Below, one piece after another: positions 59,843-64,000 of a DNA stretch of 64,000 nt. Where the stretch lies: the NCBI GenBank assembly GCA_023213395.1, contig CM041465.1, positions 27,783,741 through 27,847,740 of the forward strand, given 5' to 3'. How positions within the stretch are numbered: the first letter of the stretch is position 1; the number at the start of each line of letters is the position of its first letter. The notes below the pieces were generated by a model that saw nothing but the letters and a program-made list of their open reading frames with translations, was not told the DNA's origin and did not search any database. Made by a program: the position numbers and the translations under genes. This stretch comes from Cycas panzhihuaensis (lineage: Eukaryota; Cycadophyta).

Positions 59843-62460
59843 TTACTTGGGACAACTCCTCAAAACGTCCATCAAGGACATTCTCGCAGCGACGGTATGG
59901 AGTTCATCAACGATGGAGAAAAGCTTACCCTTCGCAGTAGGTTGGGTAAGTTCCCTTTGAAAATCATAATGACTGGGACGTACGGGAATGGCCTTGGGAA
60001 AAAGAGGCACTTCTAGAGGAGGGTTCTCTGGAAGAGGATCAAAAGGAGTAGAAGAAGAAGTACCAGCTGCTTCTTTGGCAGCTTGAGACTGAGTAAGGGC
60101 ATACGAAGGAGTAGCCTCAAGCATTTGGATCACCTTCTTTCCCTTATTCTGGGACTGCGAAGGTGATGGGGTGCGTCGATTAGGGGAACGAGAGGAAGAG
60201 GTCAAATCCTGGGCACCTTTCACTTTATCGTGGGAAGGATGGGAATTCAGGGATCTTCCTCAGTTCCAGTTATTCTTGGATTGAGTGTTGCGATCACGTT
60301 CCCCATGTTTAGAGAACGGATCCTTATGGGCGGGTTGATCAAGATTGGGCCTCGAGGCCCGTTTAGGGGATGAGTCACGTCGAGGGGCATCCTTGGGATG
60401 CTGGGCCCTACAACGTGAGTCATCATAGAAGCACTCCTCATGAATGGAGTACCACTTCTTCTCAAGTGATGGGTCTGTCTTCCTTGCTTGAGAGGACTGG
60501 GCATTTCCATTCTTAGGGAGGGAAGCTTGGGTAGCTTGTTGAATTTATTTGTTAGAAGTTGGAGATGAAGGGGCCTGAAGTTTAAGCTCCTTAATCATAC
60601 GTTTGAATGAACATATGGTAGAAGTAAAGGGGTCTAAGGTCTTCTCAGTTGGGTGAGAAGAAGACCTAGAAGATTATTGTGGTTTGGTATCCTTGGTAGG
60701 AGGTGGTGCCTCATGTCACTGTGAGGGCTTGAGAGGCTTCTTGAGTCTAGCCTGGATCTCAATGGCCTCGAGCGCTAAGCACTTTGAAATCACAGAGTCG
60801 CATGTGATTGCCCCCATTTTAAGGACGTCCACATGTACTTCAGGATGAAGTGCGTTGATGAAAAGGTCTCTCTTCAACTCCTTGGGTAACATGGCCTTAG
60901 TGGAGTGAAGAAGGTCATGAAATCATCACACAAAGTCGCGATTCATCTCATCGTGACCTTGTTTGAGTGATAGGAGGGATTTCATTCCGCTCTCAAATGG
61001 ATGAGCTACATCAAAGTAGTTAATGAATTCATCTACCAATTGTTAGAATGAAAAGACAGAGTGGGCAGGGATGCGATAAAACCACTTAAGGGCATCACCC
61101 TGCAAAGATCATGGAAATAATTTCATTAAGATATGGTCGTAAGCCCAATAATCAATACATGCCATAGAAAAACTATGCACATGTTTTGTTAGGTCTTGTG
61201 AGGAAGTTCCGTCAAATCTAGGAACTTCGGGAGGATGAGGTGGCAGATTAGTTCTTAATGCCTCAATATATAGAGGTGTTGATCTATAGTCCATGAAGGG
61301 GCATGCCCTTGCCTGGACTATAGGATAATAAATGATGTAGTAGGTAGTGAGCAAGGAACGAATGGGGGTGGCAAACCCATCCCACCTTGAGGAAATGTCC
61401 CTTGCTAGAAGGGGGCTTGAGGATAAGCACCTTGAAAGGGAGTTGGGTTCCCTTGCGAAGGTGCAGCGAAAGGGACTATGCTGAATGGCAGAAAATGAGG
61501 GTGTGGAACTGGGTTTTACCCATATGGGCCACCTATAGGTGGGGCAATCCCATATGGATGTAGCGGGTCTACCCCATAAGCTAGGAGGTGGTTCCCTTTA
61601 CCCTGCCCCCAAGGTTAAGAAGTGTAACCTAGGGGTATGTAAAAAGAAGGACCAACAGGTTGGTTTTAGGGATATGTGGGAGTGGGTCCCATGTGACAAG
61701 TGGCTAAAGAGTTAGTAGAACCCACAGGCCTACTAGGGAATGTATGCACCACATTAGGGGATGGCACATTAGCTTGGCTAGGAAAGGGTATGCTAACCTT
61801 CAACTGAGGGAAAGACATACCACGAGAAGGTCCCGAAGCACTAGGACCATGGCGAGGGATGGAACGTGTGACATTCGTCCCTAAGGTTGGTGTAGGAAAG
61901 GGGTGGGACAAATGCGCGAGAATGAAAGGGTTACTAGTAGTAGGAGGGGCAGGTGAAGATGAAGAAAGTCGCAAAGGAGTGGATAAAGAGGACGCTCCAC
62001 CACGCAGAACATCTTCAAACCACCTGGGATGCAATTGAAGGCGAGCCACTCAAAAAAACTTGCTAATAGCTTCAACCACGTCGGTGAGAGGGGTATCTAT
62101 GTATCCATAAGAGGTGGACGGGACCTCAAATGACGTAGACCCCTCAGGGTGTTCCTTATAAGAATCACCAATCGAATGGTGAACCTCAAGAGAAAGCAGA
62201 CCTTCTACCGCATGGGTAGAAGGATGGATATCGAGTGACTGATGTTGGTCGTCTAGGTAGCAAAGAGGATCTTCACCCTCTTGGGTGGATCTTGGAATAG
62301 ACATGGGGAATTCGTGAGTTCCTAATGCAAATGTGTGGTAGGCCCAATCGAAAGGGTATCCTTCCATAGTCAAATTAGAATCTGATGATGAAAAAGGACG
62401 ATACCTGGGATCTTCTAACAATGGAGGTAAGCCACATAAGCGATGAGAAAAGCGTTGCAT
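59843..62460 (-). pseudogene. gag: H gag, broken
   Basis: ATG 62460 (MQRFSHRLCGLPP) starts 63 bp inside the end of the 5' LTR. The N-terminal part (62460-61666) is Ser/Pro-rich. A frameshift between 61660 and 61354 leads to the gag core VPRFDGTSSQDLTKHVHSF (about 61235-61180), ALKWFYRIP, LVDEFINYFDVAHPF and LKQGHDEM (about 60965). A Cys/His segment (HEECFYDDSRC, about 60440-60400) is followed by a Ser-rich basic region and a block ending LMDVLRSCPK at 59846. Stops are few (for example near 61110, 61050, 60925, 60715, 60675, 60545 and 60260). It would form the capsid-like particle. Confidence 0.8.
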
Positions 62461-62523
62461 ACAAAGCTAACTGACACTTTGGAAGAAAGAAAGAGTGACA
62501 AAGAGTGCACGTTGGTGGCTACC

Positions 62524-64000
62524 TGGACGCGCTGCTACGGGATAACCGCCTGACTGATAGGCGCGGGGGAGAGATGGTGACGAAACGGTAGGAAGTGGAA
62601 CCTACAAGGCAAGCAACTACCACGCAGAGCGCCCCGTGCGCCGGAGCGCGAGTTCGGGATCTGCAATGGAGTATGGCTACTACTAGGTGACCCTTCACCG
62701 CCTTGAGCGAAGGGCGAAGATACGTAGGACGAACCCGGGTTGACCTGGGAGTAGGCCCCTCCCACCCTTGGGTGGCCAGAAGGGAGAGAGAAAGAACCTA
62801 ACAAGGATAGGCCAAGAACAATCCTATGCAATCTAAGCGTATACGAGCGATGCGAAGCAAGGCCAAGTTAAGGAAGAGGGAGGAAGGGTAAGGGAGAAGA
62901 AGACTCCTACAACCTTTCCTACGAATAACAAAAGTACATGCAACAAGGCAAACAAATCGCAAACCAATACGAGAAGGTAATTTTCCCTTTTAATCTTCGA
63001 TGTTCTAATTACTAGGAAAAGAATAAAAGAAGGAAAAAGACCAGGTGCGAAGGGGAACAAAGCGTGCACTGGGCCAAGGCGTGAGAGATGGCGAGCCTTC
63101 AGTGAAGAGCACCCAACCACTCAAAGATACCGGATGTGAAATGTAGCAAGCGAAAGGGGCTTCCTACCTTCCCAGTGAAAAGTAAATGCGACATCAAGGA
63201 AGGAAAGAAACGCTAACTAGCAAATGAGATAGCATAAAATATGACACATGCAAGGGACGCCATCGGTGGAAGGGGCAACGGCAACGCTTCTCCGTCGTCC
63301 CCGAGTACTGTAAGCAACAAAGGTCCCCTCTTGGGGGAGAACACCTATATGCAACACAAAGATCTAGCAATATATGTCTAGCAACATAAACGAGAGTCTA
63401 AATGTACATGCATCGTTAGTCCAATAAGGAAAATACCAAAGAAGAACGATCCAAATGAAAGGAAACAACAAGGTAAGCCTCGAGTGGCCTACCGCCCAAA
63501 TGGTACCCAAACCTCTCCCCAAGAGCCACGGGCGTGAGGAGAAAGTCAAGACTCAAGGTGGAAAACTACCGCAAGAAGGGGCAAGAAAGACCCAAAGACA
63601 CCCACGGGAACCGGATGCTACGGGGAGCAAAACCGTAACGGGAGCAAAGGTGGAGCAAGAACCCGCGGTTGGGGCCTATGGATGGCACCCAAACTGAATA
63701 AAGGGTCCCAAATCGCCAGTGGCGCAACTTGTGACAGTACCGGTTTGGGCAACCAAGGGAGCCTTGAACCCTTGTTTGCAAGCCAAGAGTAGCACGGGCG
63801 AGAGGGAGGCTTTGGAGGGCTTTGAGCCGCTTGGGAGGCGTGGAAGGTGGTGCGGAATCCACCCGGCTCTGTCCAAAGCCTATGCAACCCCTCAACGCCA
63901 CGCCTTGGACAAAGAACGCAGCGAAGCGGAGGAGAGTGGTACATGTAGCCCCAAGAGGGAAGAAACCACCTCTCAAGCAACAAATGAGAACAAATAAGTC
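62524..64000 (-). repeat. H 5' LTR (partial)
   Basis: On the plus strand the region starts TGGACGCG (LTR end, reverse complement). Its first 200 bases match the start of the 3' LTR at 51117, including CGGAGC-x-CGAGTTCGGGA. It continues to the window edge. The expected TGG-type primer site next to it is not evident; the adjoining sequence is GGTAGCCACCAACG. Confidence 0.7.

Larger units (their letters stand above)
51117..64000 (-). mobile_element. H: Tat-lineage element of the T1 family, internally deleted, cut by the window edge
   Basis: Minus-strand order from the right: partial 5' LTR (62524-64000), gag and protease (62460-59387), linker fused to the integrase tail (59200-58364), stem-loop, antisense gene (55826-57590, plus), archaeal-type RNase H (54626-54204), 3' LTR (53638-51117). 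RT, the first RNase H and the integrase core are absent. The layout and sequence match T1 in inverted orientation. Confidence 0.88.

Noticed and set aside
62524-62540. A standard TGG-type primer site next to the H 5' LTR
   Set aside because: The sense strand after the LTR reads GGTAGCCACC; TGGTGGCTACC exists only on the opposite strand, so no site is called.
1-64000. Host genes, tRNA or rRNA genes, CRISPR arrays, bacterial features
   Set aside because: No conserved non-transposon coding region or structural RNA was recognised; the tRNA-like signals are primer binding sites of LTR elements.

Overview
The window is a stack of plant LTR retrotransposons and contains no convincing host gene. The Ty1/copia (TNT1-like) and Ty3/gypsy (Tat-like) lineages, the initiator-Met-type primer binding sites (TGGTATCAGAGCC), the plant mobile domain-like protein and the deep nesting all point to a vascular plant with a large, repeat-rich nuclear genome. 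The species cannot be told from the sequence. Most coding regions are broken by stops and frameshifts, many of the CAA/CAG-to-TAA/TAG or TGG-to-TGA type expected from decay of methylated cytosines.

Layout, left to right. 1-10041 (+): T1, the 3' part of a large GC-rich Tat-lineage gypsy element, with protease-RT linker, RT, RNase H, integrase, an antisense gene, a second archaeal-type RNase H and a ~2.4 kb 3' LTR. 10042-10240 and 15598-16007 (-): F1, leader plus 5' LTR of a short-LTR element. F1 is split by copia A (10241-15597, +, complete). 16008-17019 and 23742-~25450 (+): D, an old copia element split by gypsy C1 (17020-23741, +, complete, perfect 5 bp target duplication). 26400-33131 (+): gypsy C2, complete, same family as C1, with its own perfect duplication. 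33132-~35640: AT-rich, unassigned. ~35640-36143 and 41312-47812 (+): G, a very old Tat-like element split by copia B (36144-41311, -, complete, perfect duplication). 47813-51116: F2, a 3' LTR of the F family on the minus strand, split by E, a 2.8 kb pol-less LTR element (47989-50753). 51117-64000 (-): H, a second copy of the T1 family with 3' LTR, second RNase H, antisense gene, gag, protease and part of the 5' LTR.

The most interesting system is shared by T1 and H. Between the end of pol and the second RNase H, the opposite strand carries a complete-looking transcription unit: a conserved TATA box, a conserved leader with a stem-loop, an ORF with plant-mobile-domain-like motifs, an acidic Gly/Pro/Ser-rich middle, and a ~110 bp GT-AG intron at the same place and phase in both copies. 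H has in addition lost RT, RNase H and integrase by one in-frame deletion, leaving a gag-protease-integrase-tail reading frame next to an intact antisense gene layout. It looks like a non-autonomous derivative of the T1 family.

Relative ages inferred from nesting and decay: G and D are oldest, then F, then T1/H, A, B, C2 and E, with C1 among the youngest because its two LTRs are almost identical by eye.
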